64,000 bases of DNA from Flavobacteriaceae bacterium YJPT1-3 (GCA_029866965.1 CP123444.1:1591501-1655500); one strand, 5' to 3'. Positions 45,338 through 56,043 are shown, numbered from the stretch's first letter. Translations and numbers: made by a program. Notes: generated from the letters alone by a model not told the origin.

Positions 45338-45814
45338 ATGAGAAAAAGACAGGCCAAAAAGAGACCCCTTTTACCGGATCCTAAGTTTAACGATCAATTG
45401 GTTACACGTTTTGTAAACATGATGATGTGGGACGGGAAGAAGTCGGTCGCTTTCAAAATTTTCTATGATGCCCTTGACATTGTAGAAGAGAAAAAACAAG
45501 ATGAAGAGAAGACTGCCCTGGAAATCTGGAAGGAAGCTCTTGGAAATGTAATGCCGCACGTGGAAGTGCGCAGCCGCCGTGTAGGTGGAGCCACATTCCA
45601 GATCCCGATGCAGATCCGCCCGGATCGCAAGATTTCTACCGCTATGAAGTGGTTGATCAGTTATTCGCGTAAGCGTAACGAAAAGTCAATGGCGTTAAAA
45701 CTGGCTTCAGAGATCTTAGCGGCAGCGAAAGAAGAAGGAGCGGCAGTGAAGAAACGTTCAGATACCCATAAAATGGCAGAAGCTAACAAAGCATTCTCTC
45801 ACTTTAGATTCTAA
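45338..45814 (+). CDS. rpsG: 30S ribosomal protein S7
   Basis: 158-aa S7, a primary 16S rRNA-binding protein that nucleates the 30S head. [17 protein letters not shown] at the N-terminus and [20 protein letters not shown] are family hallmarks. In other bacteria S7 represses the str operon by binding its mRNA; no such site is evident in the 25-base gap after rpsL. fusA follows after three bases. Confidence 0.98.
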   Translation: MRKRQAKKRPLLPDPKFNDQLVTRFVNMMMWDGKKSVAFKIFYDALDIVEEKKQDEEKTALEIWKEALGNVMPHVEVRSRRVGGATFQIPMQIRPDRKISTAMKWLISYSRKRNEKSMALKLASEILAAAKEEGAAVKKRSDTHKMAEANKAFSHFRF

Positions 45815-45817
45815 AAA

Positions 45818-47950
45818 ATGGCACAAAGAGATTTAAAATATACACGTAATATTGGTATTGCTGCGCATATTGACGCAGGTAAAACAACGACCACTGAACG
45901 TATTCTATACTATACCGGTGTAAGTCACAAGATTGGTGAGGTGCACGATGGTGCAGCAACCATGGACTGGATGGAGCAGGAGCAAGAGCGAGGGATTACG
46001 ATTACCTCTGCAGCGACTACCTGTACCTGGAATTTCCCCATGGAAAATGCCCAGCCTACGCCAGAGACGAAGCCGTATAATTTCAACATTATTGATACTC
46101 CGGGTCACGTGGACTTTACCGTAGAGGTAAACCGCTCCCTTCGTGTACTGGATGGATTGGTGTTCTTGTTTTCAGCAGTAGACGGGGTAGAGCCTCAGTC
46201 AGAAACCAACTGGAGACTTGCTGACAATTACAAAGTGCCACGTATGGGCTTTGTAAACAAAATGGACCGTCAGGGATCGAACTTCCTGGAGGTTTGTAAG
46301 CAGGTTCGCGAAATGCTCGGTTCTAATGCCGTGCCTATTGTGCTTCCTATTGGTGATGAAGCTGATTTCCGCGGAATTATTGACCTAGTAAAGAACCGTG
46401 CCATCATCTGGCATGATGAAACCATGGGGGCTACTTTCGATGTAGTAGATATCCCAGAAGACCTAAAAGCAGAAGCTGCTCAGTACCGCGCTCAATTGAT
46501 CGAGGCTGTAGCAGAATATGATGAAGACCTATTGGAGAAATTCTTTGAGGATGAAAACTCCATTACCGAAGATGAGGTGCATGCTGCATTGCGTGCTGCG
46601 GTTATGGATATGAGTATCATCCCGATGATCTGTGGATCGGCATTTAAAAACAAAGGGGTTCAATTCCTTTTGGATGCAGTTTGTCGTTACTTGCCTTCTC
46701 CGGTAGATAAAGAAGGTATTGTTGGGGTCAATCCCGATACTGAAAAAGAAGAAGTGCGCAAGCCGGATGTGAAAGAGCCTTTCGCAGCTTTGGCCTTTAA
46801 AATTGCTACCGATCCTTTTGTAGGACGTTTAGCATTCTTCCGCGCGTATTCAGGACGTTTGGACGCAGGTTCTTACGTGTTGAACAATCGTTCCGGAAAC
46901 AAAGAGCGTATTTCTCGTATCTATCAAATGCACGCCAATAAGCAGAACGCGATCGATTTTATCGAAGCGGGAGACATTGGTGCAGCGGTAGGATTTAAAG
47001 ATATTAAGACGGGTGATACCCTAACGGATGAAAAGAATCCGATCGTTCTGGAAAGTATGGACTTCCCGGATCCGGTAATTGGTATCGCGGTAGAGCCTAA
47101 GACTAAGGCGGATGTGGATAAATTGGGTATGGCTTTGGCTAAATTGGCTGAAGAAGATCCAACCTTCCAGGTACGTACCGATGAGGCTTCTGGTCAGACG
47201 ATCATCTCTGGAATGGGAGAGCTTCACCTGGACATTATTGTAGACCGTCTACGTCGCGAATTTAAAGTGGACGTAAACCAAGGTCAGCCACAGGTAGAGT
47301 ACAAAGAAGCGTTAACTCGTCAAGCTGATCACCGTGAGGTGTATAAGAAGCAATCCGGTGGTCGTGGTAAATTTGCGGACATTGTGTTTAGCATTGGACC
47401 TGCAGATGACGGCGAAGTTGGATTGACCTTTGAAAACCAAGTCAAAGGAGGTAACGTTCCTAAAGAATTTATTCCTTCTGTAGAGAAAGGATTCAAAGCA
47501 GCAATGAAGAATGGTCCTTTGGCCGGATTTGAGATGGATAGCATGAAAGTAGTTCTTAAGGATGGTTCTTTCCACCCGGTAGACTCTGACGGTCTTTCTT
47601 TCGAATTGGCAGCCAAAATGGGCTACAAAGCCTCTTCTAAGGCTGCAGGTGCTGTCATTTTGGAGCCTATCATGAAGCTGGAAGTATTGACTCCGGAAGA
47701 AAACATGGGTGATATTGTAGGAGACTTGAACAGACGTCGCGGACAAGTAAACAACATGTCTGATCGTGCGGGCGCCAAAGTGGTGAAAGCCGAAGTGCCT
47801 TTATCTGAAATGTTTGGATACGTAACGACTTTACGTACTCTGTCTTCAGGACGCGCTACGTCAACTATGGAATTCTCACATTATGCGGAGACTCCTTCTA
47901 ACATTTCAGAAGAAGTAATTGCAGCTGCAAAAGGAACCGCAAACGCTTAA
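45818..47950 (+). CDS. fusA: Elongation factor G
   Basis: 710-aa translational GTPase that drives translocation. G1 is AHIDAGKTT at 16-24, switch II is DTPGHVDF, the base motif is NKMDRQG, and domain IV ([10 protein letters not shown]) and domain V ([18 protein letters not shown]) are complete. An acidic/proline insert ([17 protein letters not shown]) precedes switch II, as in other Bacteroidota EF-G proteins. Part of the str group. Confidence 0.98.
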   Translation: MAQRDLKYTRNIGIAAHIDAGKTTTTERILYYTGVSHKIGEVHDGAATMDWMEQEQERGITITSAATTCTWNFPMENAQPTPETKPYNFNIIDTPGHVDFTVEVNRSLRVLDGLVFLFSAVDGVEPQSETNWRLADNYKVPRMGFVNKMDRQGSNFLEVCKQVREMLGSNAVPIVLPIGDEADFRGIIDLVKNRAIIWHDETMGATFDVVDIPEDLKAEAAQYRAQLIEAVAEYDEDLLEKFFEDENSITEDEVHAALRAAVMDMSIIPMICGSAFKNKGVQFLLDAVCRYLPSPVDKEGIVGVNPDTEKEEVRKPDVKEPFAALAFKIATDPFVGRLAFFRAYSGRLDAGSYVLNNRSGNKERISRIYQMHANKQNAIDFIEAGDIGAAVGFKDIKTGDTLTDEKNPIVLESMDFPDPVIGIAVEPKTKADVDKLGMALAKLAEEDPTFQVRTDEASGQTIISGMGELHLDIIVDRLRREFKVDVNQGQPQVEYKEALTRQADHREVYKKQSGGRGKFADIVFSIGPADDGEVGLTFENQVKGGNVPKEFIPSVEKGFKAAMKNGPLAGFEMDSMKVVLKDGSFHPVDSDGLSFELAAKMGYKASSKAAGAVILEPIMKLEVLTPEENMGDIVGDLNRRRGQVNNMSDRAGAKVVKAEVPLSEMFGYVTTLRTLSSGRATSTMEFSHYAETPSNISEEVIAAAKGTANA

Positions 47951-47960
47951 CACTAAGGAT

Positions 47961-48266
47961 ATGAGTCAGAAAATCAGAATCAAATTAAAATCATACGATC
48001 ATAACTTAGTGGATAAGTCTGCTGATAAGATCGTCAAAACAGTAAAGAGCACTGGTGCTGTGGTTACTGGTCCTATTCCATTGCCAACACACAAAAAGAT
48101 CTTTACAGTGCTTCGTTCTCCTCACGTCAACAAAACAGCACGTGAGCAGTTTGAGCTGAGCTCTTACAAGCGCTTACTGGATATCTACAGTTCTTCATCC
48201 AAGACCATTGATGCCTTGATGAAGCTGGAGTTGCCAAGTGGAGTAGAAGTAGAGATCAAGGTGTGA
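47961..48266 (+). CDS. rpsJ: 30S ribosomal protein S10
   Basis: 101-aa S10 ([40 protein letters not shown]). Start is the ATG at 47961, ten bases after fusA; the frame is open further upstream inside fusA. In this genome S10 belongs to the str transcript, because a hairpin with a T-run follows it before rplC. Confidence 0.97.
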   Translation: MSQKIRIKLKSYDHNLVDKSADKIVKTVKSTGAVVTGPIPLPTHKKIFTVLRSPHVNKTAREQFELSSYKRLLDIYSSSSKTIDALMKLELPSGVEVEIKV

Positions 48267-48273
48267 TGATTAC

Positions 48274-48287
48274 GCTTTCGCGAAAGC
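48274..48287. repeat. GCTTTCGCGAAAGC palindrome, copy 9 (intergenic)
   Basis: Perfect core with flanking C and G, eight bases after the rpsJ stop. The only perfect copy outside a gene. Confidence 0.9.
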
Positions 48288-48349
48288 GGAAGTGCTCTCA
48301 CAAACATGTCCTAAGCTGCGTGCGAGGGAAAAACGGTAAAAATGCATTC

Positions 48350-48383
48350 ACAGGGTTGAACGTATTTTGACCCTGTTTTTTTT
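48350..48383 (+). terminator. Intrinsic terminator or attenuator between rpsJ and rplC
   Basis: Seven-base-pair stem (ACAGGGT 48350-48356 with ACCCTGT 48370-48376), loop of 13, then a run of eight T (48376-48383), 32 bases before the rplC ATG. It would end or attenuate transcription coming from the str genes. Confidence 0.78.
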
Positions 48384-48414
48384 GAAAATAAATAGTAATC
48401 ATTAATTAATAAAT

Positions 48415-49026
48415 ATGTCTGGGTTAATTGGAAAGAAAGTAGGTATGACCAGCATCTTTGACGAGAATGGAAAGAACATTCCATGTACCGTGATCGAAGC
48501 AGGTCCCTGCGTAGTTACCCAAGTCAGAACCAAAGAAACTGACGGGTATGAAGCCCTTCAACTTGGTTTCGATGACGCGAAAAAGGCAAACAAAGCTGCT
48601 GCTGGCCACGCCAAAAAAGCAGGAACTGTTGCAAAACGCAAAGTCGTTGAATTCCGGGATTTTGAAGGCGAACACAAATTAGGCGATACCATCACCGTAG
48701 AGGTGTTTAAGGAAGGCGAATTTGTCGATGTAATTGGTACCTCTAAAGGTAAAGGATTCCAGGGGGTTGTTAAGCGCCACGGATTTGCCGGGGTGGGTCA
48801 GGCGACGCACGGGCAACACAACCGTTTAAGAGCACCGGGTTCCATTGGAGCGGCATCCTATCCTGCACGTGTATTCAAAGGAATGCGCATGGCAGGCCAA
48901 ATGGGAAATGAGCGAGTTAAAGTGCAAAATTTAAGAGTAGTTAAGGTGGTTGCTGAAAAGAACCTACTGGTGGTGAAAGGATGTATTCCTGGTCACAAGA
49001 ACTCTTATGTAATGATCGAGAAATAA
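48415..49026 (+). CDS. rplC: 50S ribosomal protein L3
   Basis: 203-aa L3, an early assembly protein near the peptidyl-transferase centre. [20 protein letters not shown] and [22 protein letters not shown] are hallmarks. It is the first gene after the 148-base spacer with the palindrome and hairpin. Its TAA overlaps the rplD ATG (TAATG). Confidence 0.98.
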   Translation: MSGLIGKKVGMTSIFDENGKNIPCTVIEAGPCVVTQVRTKETDGYEALQLGFDDAKKANKAAAGHAKKAGTVAKRKVVEFRDFEGEHKLGDTITVEVFKEGEFVDVIGTSKGKGFQGVVKRHGFAGVGQATHGQHNRLRAPGSIGAASYPARVFKGMRMAGQMGNERVKVQNLRVVKVVAEKNLLVVKGCIPGHKNSYVMIEK

Positions 49027-49655
49027 TGAAAGTAGCTGTAGTAGATATTAATGGTAAAGACACCGGCCGAAAGGTAGAGTTGTCTGAAGCTGTTTTCGGA
49101 ATTGAGCCTAACAAACACGCTGTTTACTTGGATGTAAAGCAGCATATGGCCAATAAAAGACAAGGTACGCACAAAGCAAAAGAGCGTGCTGAGATTACTG
49201 GAAGTACGCGTAAGATCAAGAAGCAAAAAGGAACCGGTACGGCCCGTGCGGGAAGTATCAAGTCTCCAATCTTCAAAGGAGGAGGTCGCATATTTGGCCC
49301 TCGTCCGCGTAACTACTCCTTTAAATTGAACAAAAGCATCAAGCGATTGGCTCGTAAATCAGCCCTTAGTTTGAAGGCTCAAGACAAGGCCATTATGGTG
49401 GTGGAAGACTTCACTTTTGACACCCCTAAAACCAAGAACTTTACCCAGCTTTTAAAGGCCTTAGGCCTTGAAAACAAAAAGTCTTTGTTTGTGTTGGGAG
49501 AGTTAAATAATGGTGTATATTTGTCGTCACGCAATTTGAAGGCTACTGAGGTTGTAACTAACTCAGAATTAAACACTTACAAAATATTACATGCGAATAA
49601 TGTGGTGTTGACTGAAGGTGTTTTAGAAGAATTACAATCAACCTTAGCTAAATAA
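49026..49655 (+). CDS. rplD: 50S ribosomal protein L4
   Basis: 209-aa L4, which lines the peptide exit tunnel. [20 protein letters not shown] and [13 protein letters not shown] form the tunnel loop. In gamma-proteobacteria L4 represses the S10 operon at a leader hairpin; whether the hairpin at 48350 serves that role here is unknown. The ATG at 49026 overlaps the rplC stop. Confidence 0.97.
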   Translation: MKVAVVDINGKDTGRKVELSEAVFGIEPNKHAVYLDVKQHMANKRQGTHKAKERAEITGSTRKIKKQKGTGTARAGSIKSPIFKGGGRIFGPRPRNYSFKLNKSIKRLARKSALSLKAQDKAIMVVEDFTFDTPKTKNFTQLLKALGLENKKSLFVLGELNNGVYLSSRNLKATEVVTNSELNTYKILHANNVVLTEGVLEELQSTLAK

Positions 49656-49661
49656 GAAGTC

Positions 49662-49952
49662 ATGAGTATATTAATAAAACCGGTAATTACAGAGAAAGCG
49701 ACCGAGGCCAGTGAGGTTTCTAACCGCTATACTTTTGAGGTGGATGCTACTGCAAATAAGATTCAGATCAAGAAGGCAGTAGAAGATGCTTACGGGGTTT
49801 CTGTATTGAAGGTAAGAACAATAAATGTCCGCGCAGATCGCAACACTCGCTATACGAAGAGTGGGATGGTAACTGGTAAAACAAAAGCCTTTAAGAAGGC
49901 GCTTGTACAGGTCGCGGAAGGTGATTCTATAGATTTTTATAGTAATATTTAA
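49662..49952 (+). CDS. rplW: 50S ribosomal protein L23
   Basis: 96-aa L23 at the exit of the peptide tunnel, docking site for trigger factor and SRP. ILIKPVITEKATE and YTFEVDATANKIQIKKAVE are typical. It lies six bases after rplD. Confidence 0.97.
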   Translation: MSILIKPVITEKATEASEVSNRYTFEVDATANKIQIKKAVEDAYGVSVLKVRTINVRADRNTRYTKSGMVTGKTKAFKKALVQVAEGDSIDFYSNI

Positions 49953-49961
49953 GACTAACAA

Positions 49962-50786
49962 ATGTCAGTAAGAAAATTAAAGCCTATTACACCAGGGCAG
50001 CGATTTAGAGTAGTGAATGGCTACGATGCCATTACTACTGATAAGCCGGAGAAGAGCTTGCTCGCTCCGAAAAAACGCTCTGGAGGTAGAAACAACTCAG
50101 GTAAGATGACCATGCGCTATAAAGGGGGTGGTCACAAGAAACGTTACCGTATTATCGACTTTAAGCGTAACAAAGAAGGTATTCCTGCTACTGTTGCGAC
50201 TATTGAATACGATCCAAACAGAACTGCTTTCATCGCTTTGCTGAATTATCAGGATGGTGAAAAGCGTTACATCATCGCTCAAAATGGATTGCAGGTAGGG
50301 CAAAATATCGTTTCCGGATCGAATGTCGCTCCAGAGATCGGTAATGCTATGCCGCTTTCTGATATACCATTAGGTACGATTATTTCTTGTATCGAACTCC
50401 GTCCCGGGCAGGGAGCTGTAATGGCTCGAAGCGCCGGCGCTTTTGCACAATTGATGGCGAAAGATGGGCGATACGCTACAATCAAATTACCATCAGGGGA
50501 GACGCGTTTGATTCTTTCCAACTGTCTGGCAACTATCGGAGCTGTATCCAACAGTGATCACCAGTTGTTAGTAGGAGGTAAAGCGGGTAGAAGCCGTTGG
50601 TTAGGAAGAAGACCACGTACCCGTCCTGTAGTGATGAACCCGGTTGATCACCCCATGGGTGGTGGAGAAGGGAAGTCTTCTGGAGGACACCCACGTTCTA
50701 GAAACGGAATTCCTGCGAAGGGATACAGAACCCGTACTAGATCTAAAGCGAGTAATAAATACATTGTAGAACGTAGAAAGAAATAA
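49962..50786 (+). CDS. rplB: 50S ribosomal protein L2
   Basis: 274-aa L2, needed for subunit joining and peptidyl-transferase activity. [20 protein letters not shown] at the start of the RNA-binding domain and [19 protein letters not shown] near the C-terminus, with its conserved His, are present. Confidence 0.98.
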   Translation: MSVRKLKPITPGQRFRVVNGYDAITTDKPEKSLLAPKKRSGGRNNSGKMTMRYKGGGHKKRYRIIDFKRNKEGIPATVATIEYDPNRTAFIALLNYQDGEKRYIIAQNGLQVGQNIVSGSNVAPEIGNAMPLSDIPLGTIISCIELRPGQGAVMARSAGAFAQLMAKDGRYATIKLPSGETRLILSNCLATIGAVSNSDHQLLVGGKAGRSRWLGRRPRTRPVVMNPVDHPMGGGEGKSSGGHPRSRNGIPAKGYRTRTRSKASNKYIVERRKK

Positions 50787-50792
50787 TAAGAT

Positions 50793-51071
50793 ATGGCACG
50801 TTCATTAAAGAAAGGACCTTACGTTCACTATAAATTAGAGCAAAAAGTGGCTGCAAATGTAGCTTCTAACAAAAAAACGGTAATCAAAACCTGGTCAAGA
50901 GCCTCAATGATTACACCTGATTTTGTTGGGCAAACCATCGCAGTACACAACGGCCGTCAGTTTGTTCCTGTTTACGTAACAGAGAACATGGTAGGACACA
51001 AGTTGGGAGAATTTTCGCCTACACGTTCCTTCCGCGGGCACGCCGGAGCTAAAAATAAAGGTAAAAAATAA
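50793..51071 (+). CDS. rpsS: 30S ribosomal protein S19
   Basis: 92-aa S19 of the 30S head. [41 protein letters not shown] and [15 protein letters not shown] are standard. Six bases after rplB. Confidence 0.98.
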   Translation: MARSLKKGPYVHYKLEQKVAANVASNKKTVIKTWSRASMITPDFVGQTIAVHNGRQFVPVYVTENMVGHKLGEFSPTRSFRGHAGAKNKGKK

Positions 51072-51079
51072 TTGAAGCT

Positions 51080-51490
51080 ATGGGAGTTCGTAAAAGAGAA
51101 AAAGCAGAGCAACGAAAGGAAGACAAGAAGTCTGTCGCTTTCGCGAAATTGAATAACTGCCCTACTTCTCCACGTAAAATGCGTCTAGTTGCCGATATGG
51201 TACGCGGACAAAAAGTGGAAAGAGCGCTTCATTTATTGAAGTTTAGCAGCAAAGAAGCCGCACGTCGCGTTGAAAAATTATTGCTTTCAGCAGTAGCTAA
51301 CTGGCAGGCAAAGAATGAAGAGGCGAGTGTAGAAGAAGCAGATTTGTTCATTAAAGAGATCCGCGTTGATGGTGGGGCCATGCTTAAACGCTTGCGTCCT
51401 GCACCACAAGGTCGTGCTCACCGAATAAGAAAACGCAGCAACCACGTAACCATCGTGCTTGGTGCTAACGATAACACACAAAGTAAGTAA
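51080..51490 (+). CDS. rplV: 50S ribosomal protein L22
   Basis: 136-aa L22 with the tunnel-lining loop ([22 protein letters not shown], split at RAPQ-type core). The N-terminus is extended by about 20 charged residues, [17 protein letters not shown], before [26 protein letters not shown] there is encoded by a degenerate copy of the 14-base palindrome (51137-51150), inside the non-conserved extension. Confidence 0.97.
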   Translation: MGVRKREKAEQRKEDKKSVAFAKLNNCPTSPRKMRLVADMVRGQKVERALHLLKFSSKEAARRVEKLLLSAVANWQAKNEEASVEEADLFIKEIRVDGGAMLKRLRPAPQGRAHRIRKRSNHVTIVLGANDNTQSK

Positions 51491-51494
51491 GTAG

Positions 51495-52199
51495 ATGGGA
51501 CAGAAAACAAATCCAATCGGGAATCGCCTGGGTATCATCAGAGGTTGGGAATCCAACTGGTACGGAGGTAATGACTATGGCGATAAACTAGCCGAAGACG
51601 ATAAAATACGCAAGTATATCCATGCTCGTCTATCTAAAGCAAGTGTGTCTAGAGTAATTATTGAGCGTACGCTTAAACTTGTAACCGTTACTATCACTAC
51701 CGCCCGTCCGGGTATCATTATCGGAAAAGGAGGTCAAGAGGTAGACAAGCTTAAAGAAGAGCTTAAAAAACTCACCGGAAAGGAAGTGCAGATCAATATT
51801 CATGAGATCAAGCGTCCTGAACTTGATGCCTTTTTGGTCGCTACCAGTGTAGCTCGCCAAATTGAGAATCGTATTTCATACCGTCGTGCCATGAAAATGG
51901 CTATTGCAGCGGCTATGCGTATGAATGCGGAAGGAATAAAAATCCAAATTGCAGGACGTCTGAATGGTGCTGAAATGGCCCGTACAGAATCGTACAAAGA
52001 AGGACGTATTCCTTTATCTACTTTTAGAGCCGATATCGATTATGCGCTTGTAGAAGCTCATACCACCTACGGACGATTAGGCGTAAAAGTATGGATCATG
52101 AAAGGTGAGGTCTATGGAAAACGTGAGCTTTCTCCTCTCGTAGGCTTATCGAACCAAAAAGGAAAAGGCGGTAAGGACAAACCTCGTCGTAGAAAGTAA
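51495..52199 (+). CDS. rpsC: 30S ribosomal protein S3
   Basis: 234-aa S3 at the mRNA entry site. The KH domain carries [32 protein letters not shown] and [13 protein letters not shown] mark the C-terminal domain. Four bases after rplV. Confidence 0.98.
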   Translation: MGQKTNPIGNRLGIIRGWESNWYGGNDYGDKLAEDDKIRKYIHARLSKASVSRVIIERTLKLVTVTITTARPGIIIGKGGQEVDKLKEELKKLTGKEVQINIHEIKRPELDAFLVATSVARQIENRISYRRAMKMAIAAAMRMNAEGIKIQIAGRLNGAEMARTESYKEGRIPLSTFRADIDYALVEAHTTYGRLGVKVWIMKGEVYGKRELSPLVGLSNQKGKGGKDKPRRRK

Positions 52200-52217
52200 T
52201 TATTAAAGTAAAGGACA

Positions 52218-52640
52218 ATGTTACAGCCTAAGAAAACTAAATTCCGTAAGCAGCAGAAGGGGCGCATGAAAGGCATCGCCAATCGTGGTCACTTACTCAC
52301 TAACGGGCAGTTTGGAATCAAGTCGTTAGACTCAAAATTCATCACTGCACGTCAGATCGAGGCCGCACGTATTGCTGCAACACGATATATGAAAAGAGAA
52401 GGTACGCTCTGGATTAAAATATTTCCGGATAAGCCTATTACCAAAAAGCCTCTAGAGGTACGTATGGGTAAAGGTAAAGGTGCCGTTGAATACTACGTTG
52501 CTGCGGTAAAACCAGGACGTGTTCTTTTCGAACTTGGAGGTGTTTCTGAACCGGTAGCGCGAGAAGCTTTGCGTTTAGCCGCTCAAAAATTACCGGTACG
52601 AACTAAATATGTAATCGCTCGGGATTTTCAACCTGAATAA
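52218..52640 (+). CDS. rplP: 50S ribosomal protein L16
   Basis: 140-aa L16, which positions tRNA in the A site. [19 protein letters not shown] and the [20 protein letters not shown] block are diagnostic. Confidence 0.98.
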   Translation: MLQPKKTKFRKQQKGRMKGIANRGHLLTNGQFGIKSLDSKFITARQIEAARIAATRYMKREGTLWIKIFPDKPITKKPLEVRMGKGKGAVEYYVAAVKPGRVLFELGGVSEPVAREALRLAAQKLPVRTKYVIARDFQPE

Positions 52641-52651
52641 AGAGAACTACG

Positions 52652-52843
52652 ATGAAACAATCAGAAGTTAAAGAACTATCCGTAGCAGAATTGCAGGAAG
52701 AATTGATCAAAGCAAAACGTGCTTACAGCGATTTAAAAATGGCTCATGCTATTTCACCACTAGAAAACCCAATGCAATTGCGAGGTCTTCGAAGAAGTGT
52801 AGCAAGAATTGCAACCGAGCTCACTAAAAGAGAATTACAATAA
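52652..52843 (+). CDS. rpmC: 50S ribosomal protein L29
   Basis: 63-aa L29, two helices near the tunnel exit: [20 protein letters not shown] and [20 protein letters not shown]. Eleven bases after rplP. Confidence 0.97.
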   Translation: MKQSEVKELSVAELQEELIKAKRAYSDLKMAHAISPLENPMQLRGLRRSVARIATELTKRELQ

Positions 52844-52851
52844 TTCCGCAG

Positions 52852-53112
52852 ATGATGGAAAAAAGAAATTTAAGAAAAGAGCGTATTGGTGTAGTAACCA
52901 GCAGCAAAATGGACAAGTCAATTGTCGTTGCTGAGGTGAAGAAAGTAAAACACCCCATGTATGGAAAGTTCGTTTTGAAAACGAAAAAATACGTGGCTCA
53001 CGACGAGAAGAACGATTGCAACGAAGGCGATACCGTAAAGATCATGGAAACACGACCTTTAAGTAAGACCAAGTGCTGGAGATTAGTAGAAATCTTAGAA
53101 AGAGCTAAATAA
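52852..53112 (+). CDS. rpsQ: 30S ribosomal protein S17
   Basis: 86-aa S17 (OB fold): [19 protein letters not shown] and [19 protein letters not shown]. Two consecutive ATG codons open the frame; either may be used. One base separates its stop from rplN. Confidence 0.97.
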   Translation: MMEKRNLRKERIGVVTSSKMDKSIVVAEVKKVKHPMYGKFVLKTKKYVAHDEKNDCNEGDTVKIMETRPLSKTKCWRLVEILERAK

Positions 53113-53113
53113 T

Positions 53114-53482
53114 ATGTTACAGCAAGAATCAAGATTACGAGTAGCGGATAACACAGGGGCCAAGGAGGTTCTTACCATTCGCGTTTTGGGAGGTACTAAA
53201 AGACGTTATGCGTCTTTAGGAGATAAGATCGTAGTTTCTGTAAAAGAAGCTACACCCAACGGACAAGTGAAAAAGGGTGCTGTTTCTACCGCAGTTGTTG
53301 TGAGAACGAAAAAAGAAGTTCGTCGTCCTGACGGTTCTTATATTCGTTTTGACGATAACGCATGTGTGCTCTTAAACCCTCAAGGTGAAATGCGCGGAAC
53401 TCGTGTATTCGGTCCTGTAGCTCGTGAGTTACGTGACAAGCAGTTCATGAAGATCGTATCACTGGCGCCAGAGGTGCTTTAA
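53114..53482 (+). CDS. rplN: 50S ribosomal protein L14
   Basis: 122-aa L14 at the subunit interface: [39 protein letters not shown] and [20 protein letters not shown] are conserved blocks. Confidence 0.98.
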   Translation: MLQQESRLRVADNTGAKEVLTIRVLGGTKRRYASLGDKIVVSVKEATPNGQVKKGAVSTAVVVRTKKEVRRPDGSYIRFDDNACVLLNPQGEMRGTRVFGPVARELRDKQFMKIVSLAPEVL

Positions 53483-53489
53483 AAACGAA

Positions 53490-53804
53490 ATGATGTCAAA
53501 AATTAAGATAAAATCAGGAGATAGAGTTGTCGTCATCGCCGGAGACCATAAAGGTCAGGAGGGGAAAGTACAACGAGTCTTGAGAGATAGCAATAAAGCC
53601 GTGGTGGAAGGGGTGAACATGATTAAAAAGCACCAAAAGCCAAGCGCTGCGAATCCTCAAGGTGGAATCGTAGAGAAAGAAGCACCTATCCAGATTTCAA
53701 ACTTGGCCCTTGTGGACAAGAATGGAAAAGCGACCCGAGTGGGATTCCGTGAAGAGGATGGGAAGAAAGTACGCTTCGCTAAAACAACAAACGAAATTAT
53801 ATAG
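53490..53804 (+). CDS. rplX: 50S ribosomal protein L24
   Basis: 104-aa L24, an assembly initiator. KOW motif: [18 protein letters not shown]. Then [20 protein letters not shown]. Two adjacent ATG codons at the start. Its TAG overlaps a GTG that could begin the rplE frame, but the ATG at 53807 is the likelier rplE start. Confidence 0.97.
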   Translation: MMSKIKIKSGDRVVVIAGDHKGQEGKVQRVLRDSNKAVVEGVNMIKKHQKPSAANPQGGIVEKEAPIQISNLALVDKNGKATRVGFREEDGKKVRFAKTTNEII

Positions 53805-53806
53805 TG

Positions 53807-54358
53807 ATGGCCTATACACCAAGATTAAAACAGGAATACAAGGACCGTGTGGTATCGGCTCTTACCGAAGAGTTTGGGTATAAAAATGTCATGGAAGTAC
53901 CAAAATTGCGCAAGATCGTTGTATCTCGCGGAGTAGGTGCTGCTGTAGCCGACAAAAAATTGATCGAGTACTCCGTAGATGAATTGACCCTGATCACCGG
54001 GCAACGCGCTGTACCTACCGTTTCAAAGAAAGATATTGCTCAGTTTAAATTGCGTAAAGGAATGCCAATAGGCGCTAAAGTAACCTTACGTGGAGAGCGT
54101 ATGTATGAGTTTTTGGACCGATTAGTGACTACGGCTCTTCCTCGAGTACGCGACTTTAACGGAATCAAAGCCACCGGTTTTGATGGTCGTGGGAATTATA
54201 GCTTAGGAATTACCGAGCAGATCATTTTCCCGGAGATCGATATCGACAAAGTGAAAAAGATCGAAGGTATGAATGTGACCTTCGAAACATCAGCATCGAC
54301 TGATCAGGAGGCTAAAGCCTTATTAGCAGAATTAGGAATCCCTTTTAAAAAGAACTAG
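53807..54358 (+). CDS. rplE: 50S ribosomal protein L5
   Basis: 183-aa L5, which binds 5S r[36 protein letters not shown] and FRLKKGMP-type block [17 protein letters not shown]. The start is the ATG two bases after the rplX stop. Confidence 0.98.
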   Translation: MAYTPRLKQEYKDRVVSALTEEFGYKNVMEVPKLRKIVVSRGVGAAVADKKLIEYSVDELTLITGQRAVPTVSKKDIAQFKLRKGMPIGAKVTLRGERMYEFLDRLVTTALPRVRDFNGIKATGFDGRGNYSLGITEQIIFPEIDIDKVKKIEGMNVTFETSASTDQEAKALLAELGIPFKKN

Positions 54359-54360
54359 AG

Positions 54361-54630
54361 ATGGCTAAAGAATCAATGAAAGCCCGCGAGCGCAAGCGCG
54401 AAAAGATGATCGCAAAATATGCAGAGCGTCGTAAAGCCTTGAAAGAAGCAGGAGATTATGAAGCTCTTCAAAAGCTTCCTAAGAACGCTTCCCCGGTACG
54501 TCAGCACAACCGTTGCAAACTCACCGGACGCCCTAAAGGGTACATGAGACAATTTGGAATATCCCGAGTGATGTTCCGCGAGATGGCTAACCAGGGTTTG
54601 ATCCCCGGAGTGAAAAAGGCCAGCTGGTAA
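54361..54630 (+). CDS. rpsN: 30S ribosomal protein S14, zinc-free long form
   Basis: 89-aa S14 of the long form without the CxxC zinc ribbon: a single Cys in [36 protein letters not shown] opens the protein. Two bases after rplE. Confidence 0.97.
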   Translation: MAKESMKARERKREKMIAKYAERRKALKEAGDYEALQKLPKNASPVRQHNRCKLTGRPKGYMRQFGISRVMFREMANQGLIPGVKKASW

Positions 54631-54651
54631 CAAATATTAATGGGTAGCAGG

Positions 54652-54684
54652 TTTCGCGCCTGCCTGCGAAAGGCAGGAAAGCGG
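54652..54684. repeat. Split palindrome with nested hairpin between rpsN and rpsH
   Basis: TTTCGCG (54652-54658) and AAAGCGG (54678-54684) would join into the usual palindrome right half, but 19 bases separate them: CCTGCCTGCGAAAGGCAGG, itself an inverted repeat with 6-base arms (CCTGCC/GGCAGG). An alternative parse places 10 bases between TTTCG and CGAAAG. It looks like a palindrome copy enlarged by a second repeat. Confidence 0.65.
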
Positions 54685-54710
54685 AAAACCATTACCATAA
54701 CTACGTATAA

Positions 54711-55109
54711 ATGAATACAGATACAATTGCCGATTTCCTGACCAGAATCAGAAATGCGGCTGCAGCTAACAAGAGGGTGGTAGAGATTCCAGCTTCTAAC
54801 CTGAAAAAAGAGATCACTAAGATCCTTTTTGATCAAGGCTATATCTTAAGCTACAAGTTTGAGGAAGATGCCGTTCAAGGAACCATCAAGATCGCATTGA
54901 AGTACGATCGCGAGACCAAAGAGTCTGTGATCCGTGATATTCAACGCATCAGTACGCCTGGTTTACGAAAGTATGCCGGAGCCAACGAATTCCCAAGAAT
55001 CTTGAATGGTTTGGGAATTGCGATCGTTTCTACTTCGAAAGGAGTCATGACCGGAAAGCAGGCGCAGCAGCAAAATGTAGGTGGAGAAGTACTTTGTTAC
55101 GTGTATTAA
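54711..55109 (+). CDS. rpsH: 30S ribosomal protein S8
   Basis: 132-aa S8, which binds helix 21 of 16S rRNA and in enterobacteria represses the spc operon. NTDTIADFLTRIRNAAAANK and the C-terminal LGIAIVSTSKGVMTGKQAQ block are intact. Confidence 0.98.
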   Translation: MNTDTIADFLTRIRNAAAANKRVVEIPASNLKKEITKILFDQGYILSYKFEEDAVQGTIKIALKYDRETKESVIRDIQRISTPGLRKYAGANEFPRILNGLGIAIVSTSKGVMTGKQAQQQNVGGEVLCYVY

Positions 55110-55129
55110 ACCATAAAAAGCACTAAGAG

Positions 55130-55672
55130 ATGTCAAGAATAGGAAATAATCCCATAAGCATACCCGAAGGCGTTACGGTTGACGTAAAAGATAACCTGAT
55201 TACTGTAAAAGGGAAATTGGGCGAATTGTCACAGGAGTATTCTGAGGTGATCATAAAAGTGGAGGATGGCGTAGTGACCTGCGAGCGTCCTTCAGAGAAG
55301 AAAGAGCATAAAGCAAAACACGGACTGTACCGATCGTTGATCAATAACATGATCAAAGGGGTTTCAGAAGGCTGGACCAAGCAATTAGAATTGGTTGGCG
55401 TTGGATACCGTGCGAGCAATCAGGGACAGAAATTAGATTTGGCCGTTGGTTTTTCTCACAACATCGTTTTGGATATCGCACCGGAAGTAAAGGTCGAAAC
55501 TGTAACGGAAAAAGGAAAGAACCCAATAGTTAAGCTGTCTTCTTTTGATAAGCAATTGGTCGGGCAGGTAGCTGCTAAAATTAGAAGCTTCAGAAAACCG
55601 GAGCCTTACAAAGGAAAAGGAATCAAGTTTGTTGGTGAGCAACTCAGAAGAAAAGCAGGTAAATCAGCATAA
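55130..55672 (+). CDS. rplF: 50S ribosomal protein L6
   Basis: 180-aa L6 with its two repeated alpha/beta folds: [19 protein letters not shown] at the start and [18 protein letters not shown] at the end, where L6 contacts the sarcin-ricin loop region. Confidence 0.98.
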   Translation: MSRIGNNPISIPEGVTVDVKDNLITVKGKLGELSQEYSEVIIKVEDGVVTCERPSEKKEHKAKHGLYRSLINNMIKGVSEGWTKQLELVGVGYRASNQGQKLDLAVGFSHNIVLDIAPEVKVETVTEKGKNPIVKLSSFDKQLVGQVAAKIRSFRKPEPYKGKGIKFVGEQLRRKAGKSA

Positions 55673-55682
55673 TACGAGAACA

Positions 55683-56039
55683 ATGGCACTATCAAGAGTA
55701 GAAAAACGAAAAAGAATTCAAAAACGAATTCGAAAGAATGTTGCAGGAACGCCAGAGCGTCCTCGCCTGGCAGTTTACCGAAGCAACAGTGAGATTTACG
55801 CGCAGATCATTGACGATGTCAATGGGGTGACCTTACAGTCGGCTTCATCGCGCGACAAGAAAATAGCTTCCGAGAAAGGCACGAAGTCTGAGATCGCTAA
55901 AATGGTTGGAAAGACCCTGGCGGAGCAAGCAACTAAAGCAGGAATTGATACCGTTTCCTTCGACCGAGGAGGATATTTGTATCACGGAAGAATAAAAAAT
56001 TTGGCAGAAGGTGCCCGTGAAGGCGGCCTAAAATTCTAG
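55683..56039 (+). CDS. rplR: 50S ribosomal protein L18
   Basis: 118-aa L18, a 5S rRNA binder: [20 protein letters not shown] and [20 protein letters not shown]. The ATG at 55683 fits the family start; the open frame extends upstream into rplF. Confidence 0.97.
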   Translation: MALSRVEKRKRIQKRIRKNVAGTPERPRLAVYRSNSEIYAQIIDDVNGVTLQSASSRDKKIASEKGTKSEIAKMVGKTLAEQATKAGIDTVSFDRGGYLYHGRIKNLAEGAREGGLKF

Positions 56040-56043
56040 AACT

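Noticed and set aside
254-48287. Dispersed palindromes as a CRISPR array or integron-type array
   Set aside because: Copies are kilobases apart with irregular spacing and no spacers, integrase or cas genes.
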